Notes under the pieces: model-generated
Databases searched by the model: none
The model's input: only the letters and a program-made list of their open reading frames with translations
Told to the model about the DNA's origin: nothing
Shown: in pieces, positions 1 to 9,089 of the stretch
Layout: the number at the start of each line of letters is the position of its first letter
Numbering within the stretch: position 1 is the first letter of the stretch
Position numbers and translations under genes: made by a program
Assembly: GCF_003202405.1 (NCBI RefSeq)
Contig: NZ_QJHL01000001.1
Span: 1,054,001-1,118,000, forward strand
Direction of reading: 5' to 3'
DNA from: Flavobacterium hydrophilum
GTDB lineage: Bacteria > Bacteroidota > Bacteroidia > Flavobacteriales > Flavobacteriaceae
Length of the DNA: 64,000 bases

Positions 1-2858
1 GTAACTTTAGTATCAATGTGCCTTCAAAAGGGATATTGGTTTTTTCTTTTATCGGGATGGATGAGGTTGCTGTAGAAACAGAAAATAAAAAGAACCTGAA
101 AGTAGTATTGAAACCCAGTTCACAAGTATTGGATGAAATAGTAGTAGTAGGTTATGGTATAAAAAAGAAGAGCGACGTAATCAGTTCCGTTGCATCTGTA
201 AAAGCAGATGACCTGATAAAAGTAGCCACATCTGATGTTGGTGAGATGCTTAGAGGAAAAGCAGCCGGAGTTCAGGTTACTCTATCTGATGGAGGTCCCG
301 GAAGTTCTTCTTCAATACAAATCAGAGGAAAAAAATCCATTAACGGAAGCAATGAACCAATCGTGATTGCTGATGGTATAGTAATAGGAAGTATCAACGA
401 CATCAATGCAAATGATATCGCTTCTTTAGAAATTTTGAAAGATGCCGCCGCACAATCTATATATGGAGCAAGGGCATCAAATGGTGTAATCCTAATTACG
501 ACTAAAAGAGGAAAGGCAGGAAAAGCAAAAATTGCCTATAATGGTTTCTCAGGCGTTCAGACCGTAAACCGAAATTTTGACATTTACAGCGGTGAAGAAT
601 TTGCACAATTAAAAAGAGAAGCGTACAGAACCAGTAACAATGGTGTTTACAGACCAGACAATCAGGTTTTTTCTCCGCTTGAATTAGAGTCTGTTCAGTC
701 AGGGAAATACATAGACTGGGAGGAACATATTATGAGAACAGGTGTTACCAATAACCACAGTTTAAGTGTTTCTTCGGGAACTGATAAGACCAGTATTTTT
801 ACCAGTCTTAATTACATTAATACAACAGGTGTAATTCCGAATTCTGATTTTGAGAAAGTAGCGATGAGGATTAATGTGGATCAGAGAATCAATAACTGGC
901 TGAAAATAGGAATGAACGCTTCACTTCAGTTTTCAGAATCAAACAATCCAAATTCAGGTAATGTTTTGAATAATTCAATATCAAATGATTCAAGGGTAGG
1001 GAATATCCTGAGTTATTCTATTACGACATCACCGCTTGGCAGAATTTACAATGACGATGGATCTTACCGTCATTTGCCGGGAGGAATACAGGAAACACCA
1101 AATCCGCTTATTGATATCTACGAAACCACATTAAATGAAACGAGCAGAAATGATATTATGAATGTTTTTCTGGATATCAATATTCTAAAAGGCCTTACTT
1201 ATAAATTAAACACCAGCAGAAGATCTTGGAATTACAAAGGCATGGCTTTTAATACTTCAAAATCACTTTCGGGTATTGCAAATTCAGGACAAGGAAGCGG
1301 AAGCATTTCTTTTAGGGACAATGTGGAATATCAGATCAGTAATATTTTGAATTATAATTTCAAAGTGGCAGAAAAAAATCATTTTGCTGTTACAGGGGTA
1401 CAGGAAACTACTACATCTGAATATAATGATTTTAGAAATTCGGCAAGCAGAATACCAAGTGACATACTTGGAATATATGGTTTAGAAAGTGCCTTTTTAA
1501 ACACACCTGAAATTGGTGGAAACGAAAGATCTTTAATTTCTTTTGCAGGAAAACTGGAATATGACTTTGACAGCAAATATTATTTTACAGTTTCAGGAAG
1601 AGCTGATGGTTCATCCGTATTTGGAAAAAATAATAAATGGGGATATTTCCCAGCGGTAAATGCAGCGTGGAATGTTTACAAAGAAGATTTTATAACAGAA
1701 CATGCTCCCGTAATCAGCAACTTAAAATTAAGAGCGAGTTACGGAAAAGTGGGTAATCAGCCTCAAAATCCGTATCAGAGTATGGCTAGTGCTAACCAAA
1801 GGGATTATATCATCAATGGGATAAAAGTATCGGGATTTATTCCGGGAAATCAACTGTCTAATCCGGATTTGAAATGGGAGACTTCAACACAATTGAATCT
1901 TGCTGTGGATTTCGGTTTATTCAAAAACAGATTAAGTGGTACTGTTGAAGTTTATGATACCGATACTTCAGATTTATTGATTTATGAAGCACTGAATGCA
2001 AACACAGGTTACACAACCAAATTGTCTAATCTTGGAAAAGTAAATAACAAAGGTCTTGAGATCAGTTTGAATTCTGAACTTATAAAAAAGAAAGATTTTA
2101 GTCTGAATCTGGGTGCGACTTTTACAAAAAATAAAAACAGCATCGTAAGTATTTATGGCAAGGATACAAACGGAGACGGAAAAGAAGATGATGCAGTTGG
2201 AAATTTATGGTTTATTGGCAAACCAATCGATGTGTATTACCAGTATAAAGCGGTTGGAATCTATCAGATTGGTGAAACTATTCCTGTAATTACCGGTACG
2301 ACATTATTGCCGGGAGATATAAAATTATATGATGCAAATCCGTCAAACGGTGCAACTCCAAATCCTGATGAAGACAGGGTAATCACTTCAAAAATGCCGG
2401 ACTGGTTCGGAACAGTTTCATTAAGCATGAAATACAAACGTTTCGATTTTTCTGCTGATGTTTATACTGTTCAGGGCATTACGAAAGACAACGCTTATTT
2501 ATATGGATACGTTCAGGGCGGATCTTTAAGAGGTGTTAAAAATGGTATCAAACAAAACTACTGGACTCCTGAAAATCCGGGTGGAAACTGGCCAAGACCA
2601 AGAGACGGTAACGATCCGCCTTACATGTATACTTTAGGGTTACAGGATGCTTCATATATAAGACTGCAAAATGTATCGCTTGGTTTTACCCTGCCGGAAA
2701 ACACACTTCAATCATTAGGATTGACGAATTTAAGACTTTATGTAACGGGAAGTAATTTAGTGACCATTACAGATTTTCAGTCGTACAGTCCTGAAAAAAA
2801 TGTAGGTGATTATCCGGAACCTGTTACTTGTGTTATCGGTTTACAAGTTGGTTTTTAA
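1..2858 (+). CDS. SusC-family TonB-dependent receptor, 5' end missing
   Basis: Outer-membrane glycan importer of the SusC/RagA family, which forms the barrel under a SusD lid and is energised by TonB. The reading frame is open from the first bases of the window, so the signal peptide and most of the carboxypeptidase-D-like N-terminal domain lie to the left; the GTG at 18 is only an internal codon. Visible in order are the end of that domain, the TonB-box-like stretch LDEIVVVGYG, the plug with SusC hallmarks (LRGKAAGVQV, SIYGARASNGVILITTKRG) and a long barrel ending in aromatic Phe after GLQVG. SusD follows 44 bp downstream. The family call is secure; the imported glycan cannot be read from sequence. 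Confidence 0.95.
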   Translation, partial: NFSINVPSKGILVFSFIGMDEVAVETENKKNLKVVLKPSSQVLDEIVVVGYGIKKKSDVISSVASVKADDLIKVATSDVGEMLRGKAAGVQVTLSDGGPGSSSSIQIRGKKSINGSNEPIVIADGIVIGSINDINANDIASLEILKDAAAQSIYGARASNGVILITTKRGKAGKAKIAYNGFSGVQTVNRNFDIYSGEEFAQLKREAYRTSNNGVYRPDNQVFSPLELESVQSGKYIDWEEHIMRTGVTNNHSLSVSSGTDKTSIFTSLNYINTTGVIPNSDFEKVAMRINVDQRINNWLKIGMNASLQFSESNNPNSGNVLNNSISNDSRVGNILSYSITTSPLGRIYNDDGSYRHLPGGIQETPNPLIDIYETTLNETSRNDIMNVFLDINILKGLTYKLNTSRRSWNYKGMAFNTSKSLSGIANSGQGSGSISFRDNVEYQISNILNYNFKVAEKNHFAVTGVQETTTSEYNDFRNSASRIPSDILGIYGLESAFLNTPEIGGNERSLISFAGKLEYDFDSKYYFTVSGRADGSSVFGKNNKWGYFPAVNAAWNVYKEDFITEHAPVISNLKLRASYGKVGNQPQNPYQSMASANQRDYIINGIKVSGFIPGNQLSNPDLKWETSTQLNLAVDFGLFKNRLSGTVEVYDTDTSDLLIYEALNANTGYTTKLSNLGKVNNKGLEISLNSELIKKKDFSLNLGATFTKNKNSIVSIYGKDTNGDGKEDDAVGNLWFIGKPIDVYYQYKAVGIYQIGETIPVITGTTLLPGDIKLYDANPSNGATPNPDEDRVITSKMPDWFGTVSLSMKYKRFDFSADVYTVQGITKDNAYLYGYVQGGSLRGVKNGIKQNYWTPENPGGNWPRPRDGNDPPYMYTLGLQDASYIRLQNVSLGFTLPENTLQSLGLTNLRLYVTGSNLVTITDFQSYSPEKNVGDYPEPVTCVIGLQVGF

Positions 2859-2902
2859 TGGCGCAGTTTAACACATATAATAAATTAAAAAATAACAAGA
2901 TC

Positions 2903-4492
2903 ATGAAAAATATAAATTTTCTATTTGTTTTGATATTCGTGTTTTCTCTGGGATTTACTTCATGTGAAGATTTTCTGGAAGAAACCGTAAAAGATCAGAT
3001 TGCAGTAGATTATATCTACACGACTCCAGCCGGTTTAGAGGTTGGTGTAAATGCGCTTTACAATCAAATGCGATACTATAATCTGCCATCAGGTGATAAT
3101 AGTGATTTGTGGGCCAATGTGTTTTTTATGGTGGCAACAGATTTAGGATTGCACAGAACCTGGAATACCCCTTATGGAACCGGTCATAATCCGGCTGCTT
3201 ATACAGGATCAAAATGGATTCAGGGATATAAAATTATCGACAGATGTTCTGCTATTATAACTTCGGCAAGATCGGTTTCTATGGATGAAAATGCAAAGAA
3301 AAGACTGGTGGCTCAGGCTCGTGTAATCAGAGGTGAATTGTATCTGGATTTGAAACAAATGTATGGAGGGATATTAATTGACACTATTCCAACCACTCCG
3401 GAAAACATCAATGATCCCGTAGAATACAAAGTGGCCAGCGATGCTGATGTATACAAATTAATCGATGGAGACCTTGATTATGCAATCGCCAATCTTCCTT
3501 TTAAAGTAGATCCGGGACGTTATGGTCAGGGAGTTGCAAGACACATTCGCGGAAAAAGTGCCTTATGGCAGCAGGACTGGACAGGAGCTGCAGCACAGTT
3601 TGATGCTATTATAAATGACGGAACACATGCTTTGGTAACACTAGGTGAAGTGTGGGGACAAAATGCCAATCATAAAGAGTCTCTTTTCACTTATCAGAAA
3701 GATTTCTTATTAGGTCCAAATGATAATTTAGCAGGTGGGGGAGGTTCCTGGCTGAGCAGTGTTTTTACCAACAGAACTTACGAATTAAAGCCAAGCGAAC
3801 TGGTTCAGGAAGTAGCTTACGGAGGACAGTCTTTAGGCTGGTTTTACCCGAACAATTATTTGAAATCACTTTATGATCAGGCTAACGATTTAAGGTTTAA
3901 GACCTATTATTATTCGGATAATTACCTGGATTATAAAATTAATGTTGCCGGAAATCCAAATTTTGGCCAGCCAATTACCAATCCTGCAATTGCAGCTCCA
4001 AACGGGAATTACAGAGCATGGCATTGGAGTTTGAAAAAATACCATGATACAGAGAAACTGCCTCAGACTTCAGACAGCTACAAAGATTATATGTATTACA
4101 GATTAGCCGAAACGTATTTATTGGCTTCTGAAGCATATCATAATTTGGGTAATGATACAAAGGCGCTTCAATACCTTAATAAAGTAAGAAGAAGAGGTTA
4201 CACAGGAGATCCTTTAAGTACAAATGCTACTTATGATATTACAACATGGACTCTGAATACTTATTTGGATGAATCAGCAAGAGAACTGGCTTTTGAAAAC
4301 AACAGATGGTTCCTTTTGAAAAGATTAGGGCTTTTGGTAGAAAGACAAAATTTATATTTCCGTTCAAGTCCTTCAGGTACTATTTCAGGTGAAGTACAGC
4401 TAAAAATGACTCCCGCAATGGTAAACATGCCAATTCCTCAAAGCCAGATTGATCTAATGGGAAAACCTGCAGGATTTAATGTAGGATATTAA
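2903..4492 (+). CDS. SusD/RagB-family surface glycan-binding lipoprotein
   Basis: Cell-surface lipoprotein that caps the SusC barrel and delivers oligosaccharides. The start at 2903 is chosen because it gives a clean lipoprotein signal (MKNINFLFVLIFVF...) with lipobox FTSC and Cys21 followed by acidic residues, typical of surface export in Bacteroidota; an upstream in-frame start would overlap susC and bury the signal. The 529-residue length, the helical TPR-like N-terminal part and the C-terminal YYRLAETYLLASEAYHNLG and ARELAFENNRWFLLKR motifs are typical of SusD. It follows its SusC partner and precedes the PUL enzymes. Confidence 0.95.
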   Translation: MKNINFLFVLIFVFSLGFTSCEDFLEETVKDQIAVDYIYTTPAGLEVGVNALYNQMRYYNLPSGDNSDLWANVFFMVATDLGLHRTWNTPYGTGHNPAAYTGSKWIQGYKIIDRCSAIITSARSVSMDENAKKRLVAQARVIRGELYLDLKQMYGGILIDTIPTTPENINDPVEYKVASDADVYKLIDGDLDYAIANLPFKVDPGRYGQGVARHIRGKSALWQQDWTGAAAQFDAIINDGTHALVTLGEVWGQNANHKESLFTYQKDFLLGPNDNLAGGGGSWLSSVFTNRTYELKPSELVQEVAYGGQSLGWFYPNNYLKSLYDQANDLRFKTYYYSDNYLDYKINVAGNPNFGQPITNPAIAAPNGNYRAWHWSLKKYHDTEKLPQTSDSYKDYMYYRLAETYLLASEAYHNLGNDTKALQYLNKVRRRGYTGDPLSTNATYDITTWTLNTYLDESARELAFENNRWFLLKRLGLLVERQNLYFRSSPSGTISGEVQLKMTPAMVNMPIPQSQIDLMGKPAGFNVGY

Positions 4493-4519
4493 GCTAAAGA
4501 ATGTTTTCAAAATAACAAC

Positions 4520-4548
4520 GGATCTGGAAATGATGAGTTTTCAGATCC
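4520..4548 (+). terminator. Hairpin between susD and the GH10 gene
   Basis: Inverted repeat GGATCTG...CAGATCC (outer arms 4520-4526 and 4542-4548, extended by AAA/TTT pairs), followed by an A-rich run, not a T-run. It is more likely an attenuating or mRNA-stabilising hairpin after the SusCD pair than a full rho-independent terminator. Confidence 0.45.
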
Positions 4549-4564
4549 TTAAAAAAATAACACG

Positions 4565-5662
4565 ATGATAAATAAACAAATTATTTTAGGTGTACTGACT
4601 GCTTTTGTATTTGCTTCATGCAGCAACGATGAAAAAGTAGTTTTTATAAATGCAGATGAAGATGGAGGCCCCGTTAATCCGAATCCTGTAACGCAGACGC
4701 TAAAAGAGAAAGCAAAATTTAAAATAGGGGCTGCGGTAAAAATGAAAGACCTGCAGGGAGAAGTCAGTTACAAAAACGCGGTTTTAAAACATTACAATCA
4801 GATTTCTGCAGAGTTTGAAATGAAAATGGCAAGTATCTGGACTTCATCCACTGCCAGTAATTATACAGCAGCCGATTATTTGGTAAATTTTGCCAAAGAC
4901 AACAACATGGAAGTACACGGACATACTCTGGTCTGGTATAATTCATTTCCGGACTGGTTTAAAAATGCAAAATACGACTCCATTACCTACGAGGCTAAGG
5001 TGAAGGTTTATATTACTGATGTAGTAACACGTTACAAAGGAAAAGTAAAAAGCTGGGATGTAGTAAATGAAGTTTTTGCAGATGGTGGAGCTTTACGCGA
5101 TGAGAATGTGATAAAACCGGTATTTAAAGATCCAATTGGTTTCTACGGAAGATGTTTTCGATACGCAAGAGCAGCAGATCCGGATGCAAAATTATTTTAC
5201 AATGATTATAGTGTGGTCATAGATGCCGGAAAAAGAGCAGCCATAAAAAAGATGGTGACGAGATTTAAAGCCAACGGAGTTCCGATTGATGGTGTAGGAG
5301 ATCAGTTTCACTATGCGACCGACACAAACAGACAAACGATGAAGACCGGTTTTACAGATCTTGCTTCAACAGGACTGCTAATTCATATTTCAGAATTAGA
5401 CATTAAAGTAAACACGGCTAAATCTGATACATATGTTTTTAATGATGTGGAGAATCAAAAACAGGCAGAAACCTATAAATACATTACAACGATGTATGAA
5501 GAACTGCCTCAAAACCAAAAATTTGCCATCACAACCTGGGGTGTAACCGATAAATATACCTGGCTGACAAGCTTCTGGCATTCAAAAGAATATCCGTTGC
5601 TTCTGGATGCTGATTATAACAAAAAACCGGCATATCAGGGATTTTTAGATGGTTTAAAGTAA
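4565..5662 (+). CDS. GH10 endo-beta-1,4-xylanase-type lipoprotein
   Basis: Retaining endo-xylanase family enzyme. The N-terminus is a lipoprotein signal with lipobox FASC (Cys19), so the enzyme probably sits on the cell surface. A linker rich in Asp, Pro and Asn leads into one GH10 barrel (about residues 45-365). The acid/base is Glu169 in WDVVNEVF and the nucleophile Glu277 in ISELDIKV; HGHTLVWY and TTWGVTDKYTWL are also typical. There is no carbohydrate-binding module. It lies 72 bp after susD and before GH3. In this family it would cut xylan-type backbones to oligomers for SusCD uptake. The GH10 call is strong; the natural substrate is inferred. Confidence 0.93.
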   Translation: MINKQIILGVLTAFVFASCSNDEKVVFINADEDGGPVNPNPVTQTLKEKAKFKIGAAVKMKDLQGEVSYKNAVLKHYNQISAEFEMKMASIWTSSTASNYTAADYLVNFAKDNNMEVHGHTLVWYNSFPDWFKNAKYDSITYEAKVKVYITDVVTRYKGKVKSWDVVNEVFADGGALRDENVIKPVFKDPIGFYGRCFRYARAADPDAKLFYNDYSVVIDAGKRAAIKKMVTRFKANGVPIDGVGDQFHYATDTNRQTMKTGFTDLASTGLLIHISELDIKVNTAKSDTYVFNDVENQKQAETYKYITTMYEELPQNQKFAITTWGVTDKYTWLTSFWHSKEYPLLLDADYNKKPAYQGFLDGLK

Positions 5663-5790
5663 AAAGAAAATTAGAGTCAAGGAAAATAAAAGAAATAAAT
5701 GAAAGAGCAAAGAAGAAAGACTTCTCAACAGTCTTGCTTCTTGCTTCTCAAATCCTGCTTCTATTCTCTCTTCTCTCAAATAACATTCAA

Positions 5791-8055
5791 ATGAAAAATA
5801 CAATTACACTTCTGTACTCTTTTATCCTCTGTTGTTCTGTTGCATTCGGACAAAATAGTTCAGATAAAAATACCATAATCGGCAAGAAAGTTTCAGATCT
5901 TCTGGCTAAAATGACTCTTGAGGAAAAAATCGGACAGATGACCCAGATTACTTTAGGTACTTTTGAAGATAAAGGAAAACCGGATCTTGTTGAAACAAAA
6001 CTAGCTGAAGGAATTCAGAAGTACCACATTGGTTCGATATTAAATACGCCTTATCCGTATGCGCCTACTGCAAAAGGATGGAATGATATCATGACTGCGA
6101 TTAGTAAAGTAAGCAATAAAACCCGACTTAAAATTCCGGTTTTATACGGTATCGATGCTATTCACGGTGCGAGTTATACACAAGGCGCTACTTTATTTCC
6201 GCAGCAAATTGGTATGGCAGCAACTTTCAATACGGAAATTGTAAAAAAAGGAGCCGAAATTTCAGCTTACGAAACAAGGGCTTCCTCGATTCCGTGGGTG
6301 TTTTCTCCTGATTTAGATTTGCCGAGAAATCCGGCATGGTCCAGAATTTGGGAATCTTTTGGAGAAGATGTGTATTTAACTTCAAGAATGGGTGAAGCTA
6401 TGATTTCCGGTTTTGAAGGCGGCGACATTGGTTCGAAATACCACGTAGCTTCCTGTATGAAACATTTTATTGGCTACGGAAGCACTACCACCGGAAAAGA
6501 CAGAACACCAAGTATTATTCCGGAGCGTGTTTTAAGACAATTTGATCTTCCTATTTATCAAGCCGCTATTAAGGCTGGTGCCAAAAGCGTCATGATCAGT
6601 TCCGGAGAAATAAACGGAACACCGGTTCACGCCAGTAAATACTTAATCACCGATGTTCTGAAAAAAGAATTAGGGTTTCCGGGTGTGGTTGTAACAGACT
6701 GGAAAGACATCATCTATCTCCACACTCGTCATAAAGTGGCGGAAAGCAACAGAGAAGCAGTGAAAATTGCTGTTTTAGCTGGTATTGACATGAGTATGGT
6801 TCCTGAGAATTATTCTTTTTGTATTGATTTACTGGACTTAGTAAACAAAGGAGAAATTCCGATGTCACGAATTGACGATGCGGTAAGCCGAATTCTTAAA
6901 ATGAAAATGGAACTGAATTTATTCGAAGGCACAATCGCCGATTCAAAACTGTATCCAAAGTTTGGTTCTCCTGAATTCATTAAAGAAGCCTACAATGCTG
7001 CAGCAGAATCGATCACTTTGTTAAAGAACAAAAATGCGGTTTTGCCTTTAAATAAAAACGAAAAAATACTCGTTACTGGTCCGACTGCCAACAGCATGGT
7101 TTCGTTAAACGGAGGGTGGACCTATACCTGGCAGGGAGATAAAACAGATGAATTAGCGGGAGATAAATTCACCATTCTGGAAGCATTGCAAAACAAAGCA
7201 GGCGCAGCAAATATTCTGTATACCAAAGGAGCCGATTTAATGCTTGAAAACGATCAGGAAATTGAGAATGCTGTAACATTAGCAAAGGACGCATCGAAAA
7301 TTATTCTTTGCCTGGGCGAAAAAAACTATACTGAAACTCCTGGTGATATTAGCAGTTTGTATATAAGTGCTTCACAAATAAAACTGGCATTGGCATTATC
7401 AAAATTAAATAAGCCCATTGTTTTAGTTTTAAATGAAGGAAGACCCAGAATAATTAGTGATTTTGAAGATAAAATGGATGCGGTTATTCAGTGTTATCTT
7501 CCAGGAAATGAAGGAGGACGAGCTTTGGCGGATATTCTGTACGGTGACGTAAACCCAAGTGGAAGATTGCCTTATAACTATCCGAGATATCCAAATTCAT
7601 TAGAGAAATACAATAGAAAGTACACTGAAAGTCTGGCTACCGACGAGCAAAATGACGATGCAAAATATCAGAGAAGCTACCAGCCTCAGTTTGAATTTGG
7701 TACCGGATTATCGTATTCGACTTTCACGTATGCAAACCTTAAAATTGACAAAACAGAGATCAATGCCACTGACGAAATTGCTATTAGTATTGATGTAACC
7801 AATACAGGTAAACTGGCCGGAAAAGAATCGGTTCTGCTGTATCTGAGCGATTTGTATGCCAGTATCACACCGGAAGTAAAGGCTTTAAAACGTTTTGAAA
7901 AAATAAATTTAGCGGCAAATGAAACCAAAACGGTTCATTTTACATTGAATCAAAAAGATTTACAATTTGTCAATAACGACTTAAAATGGGTTTCAGAAAA
8001 AGGAACTTTCAAAATTACAATCGGGAATCTCTCACAGCAGTTTTTATTGAAATAA
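5791..8055 (+). CDS. GH3 beta-glycosidase (beta-glucosidase/beta-xylosidase type)
   Basis: Exo-acting retaining glycosidase. The start at 5791 gives a standard signal peptide ending near VAFGQ, so the mature enzyme is periplasmic; the frame is open from 5734 but that extension would precede the signal. The 754-residue protein has a GH3 N-terminal barrel (VLYGIDAIHGASYTQGATLF, nucleophile Asp303 in VVVTDWKD), the alpha/beta sandwich domain (GEKNYTETPGDIS, VLVLNEGRPR) and a C-terminal fibronectin-III-like domain (QFEFGTGLSYSTF). It would trim oligosaccharides released by the GH10 enzyme and imported by SusCD. Glucosidase and xylosidase activity cannot be separated from sequence. Confidence 0.92.
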   Translation: MKNTITLLYSFILCCSVAFGQNSSDKNTIIGKKVSDLLAKMTLEEKIGQMTQITLGTFEDKGKPDLVETKLAEGIQKYHIGSILNTPYPYAPTAKGWNDIMTAISKVSNKTRLKIPVLYGIDAIHGASYTQGATLFPQQIGMAATFNTEIVKKGAEISAYETRASSIPWVFSPDLDLPRNPAWSRIWESFGEDVYLTSRMGEAMISGFEGGDIGSKYHVASCMKHFIGYGSTTTGKDRTPSIIPERVLRQFDLPIYQAAIKAGAKSVMISSGEINGTPVHASKYLITDVLKKELGFPGVVVTDWKDIIYLHTRHKVAESNREAVKIAVLAGIDMSMVPENYSFCIDLLDLVNKGEIPMSRIDDAVSRILKMKMELNLFEGTIADSKLYPKFGSPEFIKEAYNAAAESITLLKNKNAVLPLNKNEKILVTGPTANSMVSLNGGWTYTWQGDKTDELAGDKFTILEALQNKAGAANILYTKGADLMLENDQEIENAVTLAKDASKIILCLGEKNYTETPGDISSLYISASQIKLALALSKLNKPIVLVLNEGRPRIISDFEDKMDAVIQCYLPGNEGGRALADILYGDVNPSGRLPYNYPRYPNSLEKYNRKYTESLATDEQNDDAKYQRSYQPQFEFGTGLSYSTFTYANLKIDKTEINATDEIAISIDVTNTGKLAGKESVLLYLSDLYASITPEVKALKRFEKINLAANETKTVHFTLNQKDLQFVNNDLKWVSEKGTFKITIGNLSQQFLLK

Positions 8056-8096
8056 TTAGACTATCTAACCTTTTATTAACCAAAAATTTTGAAATC

Positions 8097-8996
8097 ATGA
8101 CTACAAAAATAAATTCAATATTAAAATTACGATATTTCATTTTAGTGCTTTCTATAAGTTTACTTTCCTGTGAAGCTGATGTGCGTGAGGTTTATTTATA
8201 TACACCGGGAAAGCTGGAAGCAACTTCTACCAATACGGCTATTAAGGCAGGCGAAACGGTGACCTACACTAGTACTTCAACAAAAGTGCGTGCTATAAAA
8301 TGGACTTTTCAGGGTGGGTCTCCGGGTTCATCCGCCGACCCAAATGTGACTGTAAAATATGCCAAAGGCGGAAGTTTTACTACAACACTTGAAATAACAT
8401 ATGTTGATAATCTAACAGAGAAAAAAACATTTGCTGTTGAGGTTGAAGCACCTGCAATACCTCCGGTTGTTGTGCCGGTTGATGGACTGAAAATTTATTC
8501 TGACAGTCCGGATTTTACAAAAACAGCCCAAACGTTGAACTGGGTTTCAAGTAATCAGTTTGTTATTTCACAGGTTGCTGAAGGTGGATATGAAGAAGCT
8601 TTCAGAAGCTTTACACTTCCGGCGACTCCTCCGGCAGCTGAGGCAAAATGGGCGATGGCAATTTTACAATTTACAGCAGTTACGGATATTTCGTCTTATA
8701 CCTATCTCAATCTGGCAGTAAGAACAACAAGTACTGGCAAGATTAGATTCAGAATGAAAGATGCCTCGAATACGGGTTATGTTGAATTTGATGCTACAAG
8801 CAATCTTTATGGTTTAAAAAGAGACGGTAACTGGAATATGGTTCAGATACCAATTGCTAAATACAAGGAACAAAATCCATTATTAGACTTAACCAAAATC
8901 AAAGACATATTGGTATTAAGAAGTGTTGACCCGGAAGATGTCAGAACTTTAAATAATTATACTTTCGACATTGATCATATCTATTTGTCTAAATAA
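8097..8996 (+). CDS. PKD-domain surface glycan-binding-type lipoprotein
   Basis: Probable non-catalytic surface protein. The start at 8097 gives a lipoprotein signal with LLSC (Cys25); a longer in-frame start at 7986 would overlap the GH3 gene. Residues about 40-120 look like a PKD/Ig-like domain (AGETVTYTSTS, KWTFQGGSPGSS, TTTLEITYVD). The C-terminal 150 or so residues form a beta-rich, CBM-like module (LNLAVRTTSTGKIRFRMKD, GNWNMVQIPIAKY, YTFDIDHIYLSK), resembling domains that bind polysaccharide in PUL surface proteins. It sits after GH3, not directly after susD where such proteins usually lie. Binding is inferred; no ligand can be named. Confidence 0.75.
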   Translation: MTTKINSILKLRYFILVLSISLLSCEADVREVYLYTPGKLEATSTNTAIKAGETVTYTSTSTKVRAIKWTFQGGSPGSSADPNVTVKYAKGGSFTTTLEITYVDNLTEKKTFAVEVEAPAIPPVVVPVDGLKIYSDSPDFTKTAQTLNWVSSNQFVISQVAEGGYEEAFRSFTLPATPPAAEAKWAMAILQFTAVTDISSYTYLNLAVRTTSTGKIRFRMKDASNTGYVEFDATSNLYGLKRDGNWNMVQIPIAKYKEQNPLLDLTKIKDILVLRSVDPEDVRTLNNYTFDIDHIYLSK

Positions 8997-9000
8997 ATTT

Positions 9001-9034
9001 TGTCCCCAAGACTATCATTTGGGACAGTTTTTAT
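9001..9034 (+). terminator. Hairpin downstream of the PKD lipoprotein gene
   Basis: TGTCCCC-AA (9001-9009) pairs with TTGGGACA (9019-9026), followed by a short T-rich tract. It could be a weak terminator or processing hairpin splitting the PUL transcript before the GH-A gene. Confidence 0.5.
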
Positions 9035-9089
9035 AGCTGTCCCAATATTTTCTTCCAAGAATTATACTAAAAATTAAAGATTCATTTTA

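Noticed and set aside
2828..2902. A longer start for the first SusD gene
   Set aside because: It would overlap the SusC gene and place 25 residues before a perfect lipoprotein signal; the start at 2903 is preferred.
5734..5790. A longer start for the GH3 gene
   Set aside because: The extension would put a second hydrophobic stretch before the normal signal peptide; 5791 gives a standard start.
7986..8096. A longer start for the PKD lipoprotein
   Set aside because: It lies inside the GH3 gene in another frame and would hide the lipobox signal.
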